The translations under genes and the position numbers were made by a program. From positions 1,860,001-1,924,000 of the forward strand of contig CM022375.1 of assembly GCA_011800155.1 (NCBI GenBank): a DNA stretch of 64,000 nucleotides. Reading direction: 5' to 3'. This stretch comes from Flammulina velutipes. Taxonomy: Eukaryota; Basidiomycota; Agaricomycetes; Agaricales; Physalacriaceae. Positions 1 to 10,709 of this stretch are shown here, piece after piece (position 1 is the stretch's first letter; the number at the start of each line of letters is the position of its first letter). The notes below the pieces were generated by a model. The model was given only the letters and a program-made list of their open reading frames with translations, was not told the DNA's origin and searched no databases.

Positions 1-1328
1 AGTGAAGACGGAACAAAGGTTATCCGACGAACATAAAGTCTCCTCGTAGCAACTGCGTCCCTCAACTTCGAATATCTCGATTCACCAAAAATCTCAGTGA
101 GCGTCCCTCTGTGGTTGGCTACCCACTTCGTTGGGGGCAGCAAAGCTCTTTTGTTGTCGGAACTGACTATGGCGAAGACCCCGGGAACAAAACATTGGAA
201 AAGGTAGAAGAAGTTCGTCACGACAGGGTCCTTGTTATCGAGCTCAAGCGCCGGCGTCCCACTAGGTTGGAGTCCTGCGCGTTCAAACCTCTCATTCCAG
301 GTTTGCCAGGTCTTTTTCGGAAATAGAATGTAGTTTGGAATCCAAAGCTCCCTAGCATCCTTTTCGAGCCGTGCTGCGACATCCTAGTACACGAAACCAG
401 TGTTCAGCGAGTTTCACATGAAGTGTGTTTGTCCTTACCGTGACTGAATCGGTGAAATCTTGCTCAGACCATTGTGCACTCAGAAGGGGCTGAAGGACAC
501 CCTCTGGGATATATGACTCTCTCGCACGCTTCCAAGATGAACAGTCTCTTTCAAGACCTACGTAGGCTCGCCAGTGATCAAGAGCGCGATTGCAGACATT
601 GAAGACGACCCGATACGACGGCTTGCCAATGTTCACAATCTGGGAAACCAAGTCATCCACACGGCGCTCCTGCGGGACATAACCTCCCGGTCCTCCCCCA
701 ACCCGTCGCCTCTGCACAGCGTCTTCTAGTTGCGAGAATCTAGTATCTCCAAAGATATAGAGAAGAGCATCTTTGTTGGAGGCTACCCATACAACCGGCG
801 GAAGAGCTACGTGCCCAGAGGAGGTCAAGATGGTGAAGATTCCGGGGATGAAGCACTGAAGCAGGTAGAAGTAGTTCGAGAAGGCAGGGAAGTCTGTTTT
901 CAACAGACCGTCCCCTGTAGATTGGAGATGGGCTTCGTCGAATTGCTTTCGCCAGGTTTCTCTCCAGATAATAGACGCGATGACCAAACCGATGTACTCT
1001 GGAATGTATACATAGATGTTTTCGTCATCTTGGATGTTAGGTGACCCACATAGCCGCCACTGTGTACCACCCTACGCTCGACCAGTCAGCAGAAGTAACG
1101 ATGGGTAGTGCGACAAAACCCTACTTGTTGAATGTAATCGGAGGTGAAGTCACGCCACCATTCGCTTTGCAATAGAGGTTCCACGACTTGCGATCGGATG
1201 TACACCTTAGCGCGCTGCCATGCAGATAAGAGCTCATGTATCTGGTAGGGAGTGATGTGGGTATGGTTGGCCCAATACGCGAGTCCGTCCTCATGAAGGT
1301 CAAAGACGACGTTTCCTGAATTGGCCAT
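1..1328 (-). CDS. A-B-A-B module protein, copy 1 (3' end outside window)
   Basis: Family not recognised. Spliced model: exon 1 1125-1328, exon 2 439-1071, exon 3 from 383 running off the window at base 1. Both introns are GT-AG and phase 0. The protein has two tandem units. Unit 1 is module A (about residues 1-68, with VVFDL and RSQVVEPLL) then module B (NYFYLLQCFIPGIF, an LPP-W motif, an IFG motif). Unit 2 repeats A (YRVVFNV, WKRARESYIP) and B (NFFYLFQCFVPGVF, LPPTKW, IFGES). It is a paralogue of the gene at 7742-9385 in the opposite orientation; exon 1 is 204 nt in both. The ATG at 1328 matches the paralogue's start. No signal peptide or clear membrane segment is seen. The gene is certain as a coding unit; the function is unknown. 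Confidence 0.75.
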
Positions 1329-1656
1329 CTTCTGTAGATGAAAGTGACTGGTCAAGAAGTTTAGGTTACTCGGAGACGCACCTATTAAACCTGACCATGT
1401 TGCATCCCGGCAGAAGCAACTCCAAGTCCGCTGAGTTGTTTAGGTTTTTCCGTTCCCCGGAAACGATCAGGTGCCCAGTTACTCGACGTTCAAATTCTAC
1501 CCAGTCAAGCGGCTGATAATAGCAAGGTATCGTAAAGGCGGCGGAAAAAATGGGTTGCATATGCACTGTATGAACATACACCTAGTCCTCGTACTGGACG
1601 AACATAAGTATACCTGAAATGTACATACGTTCTTGCAAATGATCACTCTCAGTAAT
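1329..1656. other. Intergenic, upstream of module protein copy 1
   Basis: Short gap between the start of the module protein (minus) and the 3' end of the deaminase (minus). It would hold the copy 1 promoter. I see no gene, repeat or clear TATA box. Confidence 0.5.
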
Positions 1657-3504
1657 CTACAGGCTCCTCTCTGGCGCATTCTCAGAAGGCTTCGTACGTC
1701 GTATCAGTTGTTTGAACTCGTTTAAAGAACGGCCTGGATGGACATTATTAGTTGTCGTGGATAAAAAAAAATGCAATGCAGAACCCAAACCTTTATGGAT
1801 ACGAGAAGTACTCGCATGCTGGACGGAACCGGCTGAGCTGTCGGAAAATTTGCGTTCCCGTTCCCTCTCCGCGAAGTCCAGGAAATAATTAGCGAGCTCT
1901 TGTCTCAACAAATGAACCATTTCCTCCCGAATACCGTTGGTGTCCGACGGGGGCATGAGCCATGGAGGATAGTATTTGCCATGCGTTCCGCGAGTCTCTA
2001 TCTTGTGGCGCCCAGTGACTTGGACGAATGCTTGGAAGTAGAGCGTGCAACTCATGCACATAAGCTTGGAGATCCCAAAATAGGGAAGGCAATCTACGCC
2101 CTGCTTTTCGAGATAATGCAGCAGACAGACCTCCGAGTGCACGTACGGTGTATTCTGCCTGGTTATTTCGTCAGGCTCGCGCCCTCTCCCGAAGAATCGA
2201 CCACAAAAGTCCGATGAGACAGGATCCAGCTCTGGGTCGTCAAGGTGCAAGAGCTGACGCGTCGTGAGAGCTCTATATTCCTGTCGGACGGCGGCAACGA
2301 TTTCACGGACGGTGTCTTCGTCAAAATGGACGATAGGGGATGGGGAGACGGTAGGGATGGGCACCACAATAACGCGCAGAGACCCCTGTAAGATGGGTTG
2401 CAGTCTCCGGGAGCGTGCAAGACGGAAGAGGCGGAGAGCGTGAGCGTGGAACGACGTAATTTTCGCCAACCACCGCTTCAGAGGGAAATAGAGCCGGCGT
2501 TTCTCGAATACGAGCTTCTCTAGTTTGTCGAGGACAGACACCCTTGGGCCTGAGGATCCTTCATCTTCCTCGCGACCTATGTAGCCCAAATCCACCCAAT
2601 GTTCGTATAGTTCCCCAAGCAACCCCGGTGCAGTTAGTTTCTCGTCACCATCAACTCGTAGCAGAACAGGTATACCTTTAATCCACCCAAGGAGAGTAGA
2701 CATTTCTTCGCACTCCTTTTCAGTCAACGACGGCTCCTCCATAGAGGTCTGTACATTTCCCTCTACCTTCGCCTTGAGCTTGGTTCGCGTTTCATCCACT
2801 ACCGCTGCTGCGACTCGAAGATCTTCCATTCTTTTGTTAAGATAGTACTGCCAGAGGTCCCACCCGAAATCGTACATCATGGCAAGGAAACGGTGGGATG
2901 TATCGATCGAAGCTGGTTGGTCTACGGCGAGGAAGGCTGAGGAACTTTCGACGGTTTCCTGAGGAACAGGTATAGCCCGCAGAGCGTTGAAAATGCGGCG
3001 AATTCGTTCTGCGACATCTTCGAGTTGGCCGTTGTAGTTTCCGTTGTGCGATATATAGATAGTCGTCTCGACGTCGTCGGCCCCGTTGTCCACGATCGAA
3101 GCTGCCGTAGTAGCCACCTCACCACGTCGCGCGATGCATGCACGGGCAAGGACGTCAAGAATTTGAGAGAAACGTTGGGACAGTTTGTCGTCCTGAAAAG
3201 ACCCGAGCCTCTTTGTGCGTCCAACCCGCGTGGTCAGGTCGCAGATCCGCCGAGTTGGCTTGCATTTGAGTAGTTCGATATATGCCTCGGGGTCGTTGTC
3301 CTCCAAGTGAGATTGGACACAGGACGACATGATAGTTGCAATTGAAGTTACATTCAGATCACGGGAGATGCCGATCGGATTGTGGCGCATGTGGCGGTTT
3401 TCTGCCTTTCGCCCTAGACTCGATCTTACGTTTGCGCTATAGATGTACCTATTTAAAAAGCTATTCTGTCTCATGACAAAAGAATTTACTTTCATTCCGA
3501 TCAA
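1657..3504 (-). CDS. OTT_1508-like fungal deaminase
   Basis: Intronless 615-codon frame. The C-terminal third carries a zinc-deaminase signature: H456-S-E458 (in YVHSEVCLLHYL), then C483-M-S-C486 (in KLMCMSCTLYF), followed by a PPW motif. This matches the fungal OTT_1508-like deaminase family of the cytidine-deaminase fold, where His and two Cys bind zinc and Glu shuttles protons. The first 400 residues are helical and charged with no recognised domain. The first in-frame ATG pair lies at 3495-3504; another good candidate is the ATG at 3330 (MSSCVQSHLED), which would drop 58 residues. No signal peptide. The substrate is unknown: nucleic acid or nucleotide deamination is inferred from the fold. 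A second, altered family member lies at 50643-52383. Confidence 0.8.
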   Translation of the reverse strand: MIGMKVNSFVMRQNSFLNRYIYSANVRSSLGRKAENRHMRHNPIGISRDLNVTSIATIMSSCVQSHLEDNDPEAYIELLKCKPTRRICDLTTRVGRTKRLGSFQDDKLSQRFSQILDVLARACIARRGEVATTAASIVDNGADDVETTIYISHNGNYNGQLEDVAERIRRIFNALRAIPVPQETVESSSAFLAVDQPASIDTSHRFLAMMYDFGWDLWQYYLNKRMEDLRVAAAVVDETRTKLKAKVEGNVQTSMEEPSLTEKECEEMSTLLGWIKGIPVLLRVDGDEKLTAPGLLGELYEHWVDLGYIGREEDEGSSGPRVSVLDKLEKLVFEKRRLYFPLKRWLAKITSFHAHALRLFRLARSRRLQPILQGSLRVIVVPIPTVSPSPIVHFDEDTVREIVAAVRQEYRALTTRQLLHLDDPELDPVSSDFCGRFFGRGREPDEITRQNTPYVHSEVCLLHYLEKQGVDCLPYFGISKLMCMSCTLYFQAFVQVTGRHKIETRGTHGKYYPPWLMPPSDTNGIREEMVHLLRQELANYFLDFAERERERKFSDSSAGSVQHASTSRIHKGLGSALHFFLSTTTNNVHPGRSLNEFKQLIRRTKPSENAPERSL

Positions 3505-3616
3505 TAGCCAGTACTCGTAGTTGAGCGGGTGATGATACTAATAGCCAGATGTCGCGTCACTTGAGTGGGAACCAGAGTGGCATAAGACAAGTTTCATTGA
3601 TACTCTCCTATATTAC

Positions 3617-4622
3617 TCAACCATTCACCACGGTGCCACCATTCGGATGCAGCGTCTGCCCGCTCATGAAGCTACTATCAGGCCCCGCCAAAAACACACA
3701 GCACGTCCCAATCTCAGACGGCTGACCTGGCCGTCCCATCGGGGTCTCGTTGAACTTTTCCAGGTTCTTCTGACCCATGGTAGAGACGACGAGGGGCGTC
3801 CAGACAGGTCCTGGAGCGACTGCGTTGACACGAATACCCTCGCCAACGAGCTGGTTCGAGAGAGCGCGGGTGAACGCGATGATTGCGCCTTTCGTAGAGG
3901 TGTAATCGAGGAGGTCGGGTCGACCGATGTATTGGTTTATCGCTGGAACAGAATGAGTATCCTGGTAATAGGCAGTGGGAACGAGATAACGAACATGAAA
4001 TATTGATGATCGTACAGCCTTTGGACTTGCGCAAGTACGGGAGGGAATATTTGGCGATGTAGAAATACGAGTAGATGTTCGTCTTGAAGGTCAGATCCCA
4101 TTGCTCCCTACATAACGAGAGAAATATCAGCATTCAGCACGACAAAGGGAAGTAATGAACGCACTCGGAGAGATCCACGATACTATCCACCACCATCTGG
4201 TACGCCGCGTTATTCACAACGATCTCCAGGCCTCCCAGCTCTGCCACCGCCCGCCCAACGACCCTCTCGCACTCCTTCGCGTGCGTCAGATCCGCAGGCA
4301 AAAGCACACACTTCCTTCCATACTGCTCCACCATCTCCCTCGTCTTCTGCGCATCTTCCTCCTCTACCTCGAGGTACGATATCGCCACATTCGCGCCTTC
4401 CATCGCAAAGAGCACAGCCGTGGCTCTGCCAATTCCAGAATCGCCCCCAGTGATCAACGCCCGCTTTCCTTGGAGCTTTCCAGCAGGCTTATAGGCCTCG
4501 TATCCCGAGTCGCTGCTCGGCAAGTCCGTCGTCGCTGGGCTGGGAGTCATTTCGCTTTCTAGACCAGGAGGACGCTGAGTCTGAGTGGGATCGGGGAGAT
4601 AGCCTTTTTCGTATTGCGACAT
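3617..4622 (-). CDS. Short-chain dehydrogenase/reductase (classical SDR)
   Basis: Three exons: 4165-4622, 3995-4107, 3617-3942; introns of 57 and 52 nt; 298 residues. Classical SDR features are in order: a 48-residue N-terminal arm, TGGDSGIGRA (TGxxxGIG nucleotide-binding motif, about residues 58-67), NNAA, and the catalytic Tyr-x-x-x-Lys as YTSTKGA, followed by the PGPVWTP segment. The long N-terminal arm with a proline-rich stretch and the GGDSGIG loop resemble the bacterial YhdG/YghA and general-stress-protein-39 type oxidoreductases. It probably uses NAD(P)H on a small alcohol, aldehyde or ketone; the substrate cannot be read from sequence. Its closing GGTVVNG is typical of this subgroup. 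Confidence 0.88.
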
Positions 4623-4978
4623 GGTGTATGGATGAATCGTTCGTGGCGCTGCCAGACTTTATAGTGTAGCCAGCGAGCTGGAATACTGCGTCAGGAATGA
4701 TGTCGATGATGCCTATGCGGTCACTGTAGGCCAGCCATTGGTGATAGCTTGGAGCTCCCCATCCCAATTCGAAGAGCGCAAGCGAAAAGGAAACCGAAGC
4801 CTTGACTGGAGCATCATTGTCGGAAGCAAGCAGCAAACCCTAACCTGAAATTTGAACAACAAACAACACTATATTTTAGAATCGACGACTAGCAGTCAAG
4901 TACAGTACAAGAAATCCCATATACTAGTAAGTGTAGCACATTTTATGCAATGAAATAATGGCGTCTATAGGGAACCGT
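4623..4978. other. Intergenic between glycogen synthase end and SDR start
   Basis: Holds the SDR promoter and the 3' flank of glycogen synthase (both genes minus strand). No gene, repeat or clear regulatory motif is visible. Confidence 0.4.
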
Positions 4979-7225
4979 CTAATGTCCGTTCACCTGGCTC
5001 AACGCCTTATCAGCAGCAGCCAAATCATTCTCGCTCAGACTCATGAACGTGCTTCCTCCAGGAGTACTAGCACCGCTCCTTACACTTCCGCTACGCGACC
5101 GTACCTTCATAACGAGAGGGCTGCGGGAACGATCAGCATAAACGCGAAAACGGAAAGCGAAAAAACTCACAAGGGATAATTGTCGTCCTCGTCCATGGTC
5201 AAACCACCATTATAGTCGCTCGTCTGTAACCTCTGCATCTCCTCCGTCAACGTTCCCATATCTCCAGGTGTCGCCATGCCCCTAAACCTCGGGCTAGCTG
5301 GTACACTCATCGGCGGTAACTTCCCTCCAAATTCGAAGTAGTCGTTTCCTTCCTCCTCGCCATAGAACTCTTCAGGGTACGCTCTCCTCAAAGCAAGTTG
5401 TCGACTCTTGCTGTACTCGATCCCCAAGTTTTTCCAGTCTAACAACGGACTTAGACGCTCCACGCGATTCCTCTGGTTGATCCTCTGGCGACGTGTCTTG
5501 TTGCAGAACGCCAACATGTAGTCCGTGAGCTGCGTCACCGAGTCCTCCACGCTCTTCATCCGCCGATCGACGATATAGCATCCCTCGTCCTCGGGCGCCT
5601 CTATCAGATCCTGTATAAAGCAACCAAAGCCGGAGAGGTTCGTCGTGATACTTGGAATACCCATCACAGTACACTCCGCAGGCGTGTAGCCCCATGGCTC
5701 GTAGTAACTCGGGAAGACACCTAGATGGCAACCCCTAACGAACTCTTCGTAGTCCAATCCAAGAATGGGGTTGTTCGAGTTGAGGAAGTCAGGGTGGAAA
5801 ACGACCTTGACGCGGTCATGACTATGGTTGAACAGTTTGACACGTCGAATTTGATTAAGGATGGGGTCGTTTGCATCGTCAGCCATGTTGTGCGTTGTGA
5901 TGGGAGGTAAGGAGTTTCGTTTGAGAGCGAATGTGCGGCGTTTCAGGAGGATGAGATCTTCCTGGGAGAGAAGGTCGGGGAAGGCAGGCGCGTCTCCGTG
6001 GTTGCGCGCGGCGTGCTCGAACAAACGGGTGCCTATCCGGTTCTGTATTTCGGTGACGGTGTCGCGTAGCTGCTTGGTCACTGCTTGGCCCTTGAGCGCC
6101 TCGATGGTGTAGGAGTTGGTGGCGGCAGGCATGATGATGAATGCAACAACGGTGACGGTTGAACCAGCCTTTTGAAGACGGTAGTTTAACCTGGCAAGCG
6201 ATTCGATGAACATATCGACTCCCTTGTTCCGGTACTCGTATCGACCAGCGGTGAACATCTATTATGCTAATCAGAATGGTCCAGTTGGGAAGGAAGCGAC
6301 GTACATAGAGCGTGTTATCCAGATCGAAGTCAAAGTGGCCGTAGAAGTGACCCCGAACGAATTCGTTGATCTTCGCCTTGGAGGTAGAGTGCAGGTTTTG
6401 GAACTCGTGCATTGCCTGGAACTTGACGACGTTCAGGCCGTTGGGAACGACACCGTCCGGCTTTCGTTTGAGCAGATGCTCCGCCTCGTACGCCGTGATA
6501 TGGGAGACAGTGGTAAAAACGTCAGCACAGTGCGTAGCCGAGCGTTCGATGCAGTATCTGTGGTAAATGCCGCGTTTCCCTGCTTCGTGGTCGACATCGA
6601 AGTACTGGAGGTTGTTGTAAAAGTCGACCGACCCAGCGCATAGGTACCGCCCGAGAAGGGTTGCGTGCGTAGTGAAAACGGTGGTGACGTCGATATGGCG
6701 TTTGCGACAGAGCGGGATGGCGAGACCAGCCTGCCATTCATGGAAGTGGGCGACAACGGCGGTGGTGAGTTGACGCGACACATACTCGCCAAGGAACCAC
6801 GCGACGAGGTACCCAAAGACGATCGTCTCGTTCGTCTCGTGGTCATTAGGGGGGCTGGGGATGCCTGCAAGGTTCCAGAGATCGGTTTTCCACTCGTCTA
6901 GACGGCCATACTGGCTGCCGGTGTCGAAGAGAAGGACGTTCGGCGCACCCTCGATGAGCCATCGTCCGTAAAGGACCTTGACGCCCTTCTCGCGCATGCT
7001 GGCTATCGCTGAGATCAAGTGCGGGTCCTCCGGTTCCTTCGGTTCGACCTCCATGGGCGCCGTCTTGTAGGACAGAGGTCCGATGAGGCAGTATCTGTCG
7101 CCATACTCGCTGACGGTGACCGGAACCTTGGTTTTAATGACTGTGTAGATACCGCCGACTTTGTTAGCAACCTCCCAGGCGCATTCGAAGAGATATGGGT
7201 TGTGGACGTCGCGCTTTTCCGCCAT
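4979..7225 (-). CDS. GSY1: Glycogen synthase (GT3 family)
   Basis: Transfers glucose from UDP-glucose to the non-reducing ends of glycogen in the cytosol. Three exons: 6305-7225, 5171-6258, 4979-5120; introns 46 and 50 nt; 716 residues, normal for fungal and animal enzymes. The N-terminal K-V-G-G-I loop (residues 22-26) is the eukaryotic UDP-glucose site. The C-terminal half has FFTAGRYE-like [13 protein letters not shown] and the [12 protein letters not shown] catalytic segment. The Arg-rich helix [18 protein letters not shown] matches the glucose-6-phosphate switch. The Ser-rich tail ([19 protein letters not shown]) resembles the phospho-regulated C-terminus of yeast Gsy2, so control by kinases and by phosphatase 1 is likely. 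The SDS22 gene in this window encodes a phosphatase 1 subunit, but no special link is implied. Confidence 0.97.
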
Positions 7226-7741
7226 CGTTCGAGTCGTTGGATTGGGTCTGGAGAAGGAACGTGGGGTTGAAATGCGAGCATTTGCCTAGCGACGTCATCT
7301 TTCCCACGCTCGGGACCTAGGGCCAGCGTCATGATGATCAGATGGTTGACCGCGCCGACACGAATATATCCCGCTCAAGCGTTTACTGTGATGTTCGTTG
7401 CTGAAACACGCTCAATTGAAACTCAGGACGTCTCTCTGGCCTCAGTCTCTGTCTCCTCTAGGCTTTAGCATACCAGCCTTTCGACCAAATCTGCTCTGAA
7501 TCTCCTATACTTGGACCTTGTGGTGCATCGAACTGTCATGGACTCAAATGACCTGGCTCCAGAACCCGTTCTAATTCTTCTATCTGTCATATCGACGCCA
7601 ACTGAGAGCCACCTGGCCCGCCTGTGGAAATAGTGAAGGAGGACGTGAATAGCCGAGCGGACTTAACATATCACTTCTGCCGACGCATCTCCGAGAAAGT
7701 TAAACTTAAATCTCTTGACCTGTCACCTTCATCAACAGAAG
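7226..7741. promoter_or_regulatory. Divergent intergenic: glycogen synthase / module protein copy 2
   Basis: A 516-base spacer between two divergent starts (7225 minus, 7742 plus). It must contain both promoters. No TATA box close to either ATG and no repeats were recognised. Confidence 0.4.
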
Positions 7742-9385
7742 ATGGCCGAGTCAAAGAGCGTCGTCTTTGACCTCAGCCAGGAGAGGCTAGCGTACTGGGG
7801 AAATTTCACTCGTATCACTTTCAATAACTCAGAGCTCAGAGGTGCTTGGAAACGTGCCAAAGGTTACATCCGATCCCAGGTCGTGGAACCTCTGCTCCAG
7901 AAAGAATCCTCATGGACAGATTGGACCATCGAAGCCAATAAACTAGTATGCTCTTCTTTACGCTAACCATACCTACCTCTACTGACTGGGTGCGCCTAGA
8001 GTGGTACAGAATGTCGACTAGGCGGCCTATCCAGGGTTAAAATTCCGACCCAACACTCTTACATCTACGTTCCAATGGACGTCTGCTCCATCATTGATTC
8101 GAGAGAGGCCTGGGGAACGCAGTTCGACCAGGCTAACCTCAAATACGTGGCGGGAAGCGATTCGCTGGCGACTGACGTCCCAGCCTTCGCAAACTACTTC
8201 TATCTCCTACAATGCTTCATTCCGGGAATCTTCACCATCCCGACACAGGTTGGAAGCATAGCGCTACCTCCAACTACGTGGGTAGAGGCTAATAAGGACG
8301 CCCTTCTCCACATCTTCGGAGAGATGAAACTCCGCGCGCTGCGAAAGGCTGTTGCGCAGCGACGGGAAGATTTCATACCATCGAAATCTGAGCCCACCCC
8401 CTTATTTTTACCCAAGGAAAAGAAGGGCAAGGCCAAAGCTCAAGGCAACGTTGCCATCCAGCAGGCGGCTCCGGCGCTCTCCTACCAAGTCATCTTCGAT
8501 CTCAGCGATCCCGCCATAGCTCGTTGGAAAACGCATGCACAGCTTGGATGGCACTTTAATAAAATTGCTATGGCTTGGAAGCGCGCGAAGAAGACTTTCA
8601 TCCCGGACAATATCCTACAGCCGCTTCACAAGGAGTGGACCGATTTGACTGGGAGTGCAGATCGATCAGTGAGCGTTCTAGACATCAGTTTTACAAACGT
8701 TGACACTTTTGTAGCACATCGCAGCGAAATTCCAACGTGTGGCGCAACCCGCTCAGGAACTTTACGTTCCAAGCTATATACAATTTCCCGGCAATTCACA
8801 CCTAACCTGGAAACAGAGATTCGAAAGCGCAGGGATCAAGCCTTCCAACACGCCCTCACTCGAACTTGACAACAGTATTCCTCCACTCACAAACTTTTTC
8901 TACCTTCTGCAGTGTCTCGTCCCAGGAATCTTCGTGATCGCCAGCTCAAACGGCAGGACAGCGTTGCTTCCACCAACGGAGTGGATCACCGATCAGCAGG
9001 AGCCGCTCACTCAAATCTTTGGGCAGCGGAAATATCTACAGCTGAAGGATGCGGCTACTAACAAGAGAATAGGTTTTTTCTCATTCACCCCGCCCGACCT
9101 ACCGTCACTGCCACCGCCATTGCGGCCACGGCCGGCCCCGACAAAGACAAAGCAGCCAAAAAAGCAGAAGGCTCAGACGTCGATGTCGAGTGGGCGGTCT
9201 TGGTCCTCTCCCAGCCCATATAGCATGGGGTCGGGCTATGACTGGACGGCATGCGATAAGGACTGTGGTTGGTGCGGGAATTGTTGGGACAACATGGACC
9301 AAGATCGATTCTGTGAGTGCTATCCATCATCTTCCAATTCGGCCTACTTATACTGAGTTCATGCGTTACAACAGGTCGATGGTAG
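7742..9385 (+). CDS. A-B-A-B module protein, copy 2 (complete)
   Basis: Family not recognised; complete paralogue of the gene at 1-1328. Exons 7742-7945, 8000-8668, 8715-9312 and a tiny last exon 9375-9385; the last intron (GTGAGT donor) is optional, since reading through gives a stop at 9354-9356. Module A1 (VVFDL, AWKRAKGYIRSQVVEPLL) is followed by B1 (NYFYLLQCFIPGIF, LPPTTW, HIFGE), A2 (VIFDLSD, AWKRAKKTFIP) and B2 (NFFYLLQCLVPGIF, LLPPTEW, QIFGQ). Both phase-0 introns fall at the A-to-B junctions, so exon structure and protein repeat agree. The tail is Pro/Lys-rich, then Ser-rich, and ends in a Cys-dense stretch (TACDKDCGWCGNCW) that could bind metal or form disulphides. No signal peptide. 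Function unknown. Confidence 0.8.
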
Positions 9386-9482
9386 GACAAAGTCATCAAC
9401 GCACTTAGCTATGAAAGTAAATACACGGAACTGCTTCAAGATGTACTATATATGTAATGAGGGAAGTAAAGAAACCATACGC

Positions 9483-10592
9483 TCATGAAGATTGGCATAC
9501 ATTCGCGTGAATGCAATCCCTCCACGCCGCATACATCATCACAGCGAACGCTTGGCCCTCCGGGCTCCCCGTCATCACAGGAACCTTGTCTCCCCAATTC
9601 AGTGGGTTGATAGCAGGCGCTGCGATCCCCTCCTTCGAAATATGCCTAGCCAACGTCTCCCTCATACCTTCGGCCCACTGCACGTACCACCATCCAAACA
9701 CATCTGGACTCAGCACAGCCATCCTATATGCCGTCGCCGTCAACAACGCCGACCCCGACACCTCGCCAAACCACTTCTCATCAGAGTACAAATAGTTGGG
9801 AATGAGCCCGTTATCACCTTTCGGCACAGCAATAGCAGCATCGATGATCTCCTTGACGAAGGACGTGAGTCCATTGATGGCCTCCGAGTCGCGAGGGATG
9901 GTCTCCGGAGCATGCAGCGTAGTCGCTAGGACTCGGGCCATCCCCGCCGCCGCCCAAGCGTTGCCCGTCGACCACAACCCAAGATCAGCAGACTGCGGAC
10001 CGACGATGTGCTTCCATGCTCCCGTATCTGACTTCAGCGCGTTGCGATATCCGCGGGACTGAACGTACGCCTCCCGGACGAGAGACGCGTTGTTTGTCTG
10101 CGCACCGTAGTAGGCGATGAAGGGAGGCGCCATGAACACAAAATCGGCCCAGAGTTCCACAACGTCCGCGCGGTGGCTGATCGTTCCGTCCGATGAACGT
10201 GGCGCACCCGTGATGAGGTACTCGAGTTGTTCCTTGGTGGCGGTAGCATAATCTGAGTCGGTCTGTCCGATGAGGTATGCAACAGGGCCAAGAGAGGCGG
10301 GATCCCCAGTCGCGCCGTCACCGTTACTAAGACTATTGGGTGGGCTGCCGAGGGTGATCCACTCCAGACCAGCTTGAAGCGCAGGAACGGTAGTGGGACC
10401 CACCGGAGGGTTCTGGAAAGGTGATGCAGAGTACTCGCTCAGTTCTGGCGAAAAAAGCTCGAGGAACGCGATGGACGTCGCGCCGTATTCCCAAGAGTGA
10501 CTGGGCAGTCTGGCCGCGTGTTCAACGACACCTTGCATGTTGAATCCTGCATCGAAAGGGGCAGCCGAGGGTACACCGCCTAGATCAATCAT
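9483..10592 (-). CDS. Six-hairpin glycosidase-like protein, copy 1
   Basis: Intronless, 369 residues. It resembles the alpha/alpha six-hairpin glycosidase fold (GH88/GH105-like unsaturated glucuronyl or rhamnogalacturonyl hydrolases): DGTISHRADVVELWADF, then MAPPFIAYYGA, LGLWSTGNAWAAAGMAR and TGSPEGQAFAVMMYAAW. The Trp-Ala-Asp plus Pro-Phe segment corresponds to the GH105 substrate-cleft region. No secretion signal is seen, so it may be intracellular or act on imported oligosaccharides. The ATG at 10592 is supported by the paralogue at 15113-16228, which begins with the same MIDL. Membership of the superfamily is fairly secure; exact substrate and activity are not. Confidence 0.8.
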   Translation of the reverse strand: MIDLGGVPSAAPFDAGFNMQGVVEHAARLPSHSWEYGATSIAFLELFSPELSEYSASPFQNPPVGPTTVPALQAGLEWITLGSPPNSLSNGDGATGDPASLGPVAYLIGQTDSDYATATKEQLEYLITGAPRSSDGTISHRADVVELWADFVFMAPPFIAYYGAQTNNASLVREAYVQSRGYRNALKSDTGAWKHIVGPQSADLGLWSTGNAWAAAGMARVLATTLHAPETIPRDSEAINGLTSFVKEIIDAAIAVPKGDNGLIPNYLYSDEKWFGEVSGSALLTATAYRMAVLSPDVFGWWYVQWAEGMRETLARHISKEGIAAPAINPLNWGDKVPVMTGSPEGQAFAVMMYAAWRDCIHANVCQSS

Positions 10593-10709
10593 AATGGGAT
10601 GAGAGGGAGGGAAGAAATCCGTGCTGCCTTTTGAACCTAAAGCTTTGACGCGTTCCTAATCCGTTCGTCGGTGTCCGCCTGCCAAGGTCACGGGCATTAC
10701 ATTCAAAAA

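Noticed and set aside
352..1044. Long plus-strand frames at 111-326 and 730-1044.
   Set aside because: They are antisense to the module protein, whose minus-strand translation aligns with the paralogue at 7742-9385.
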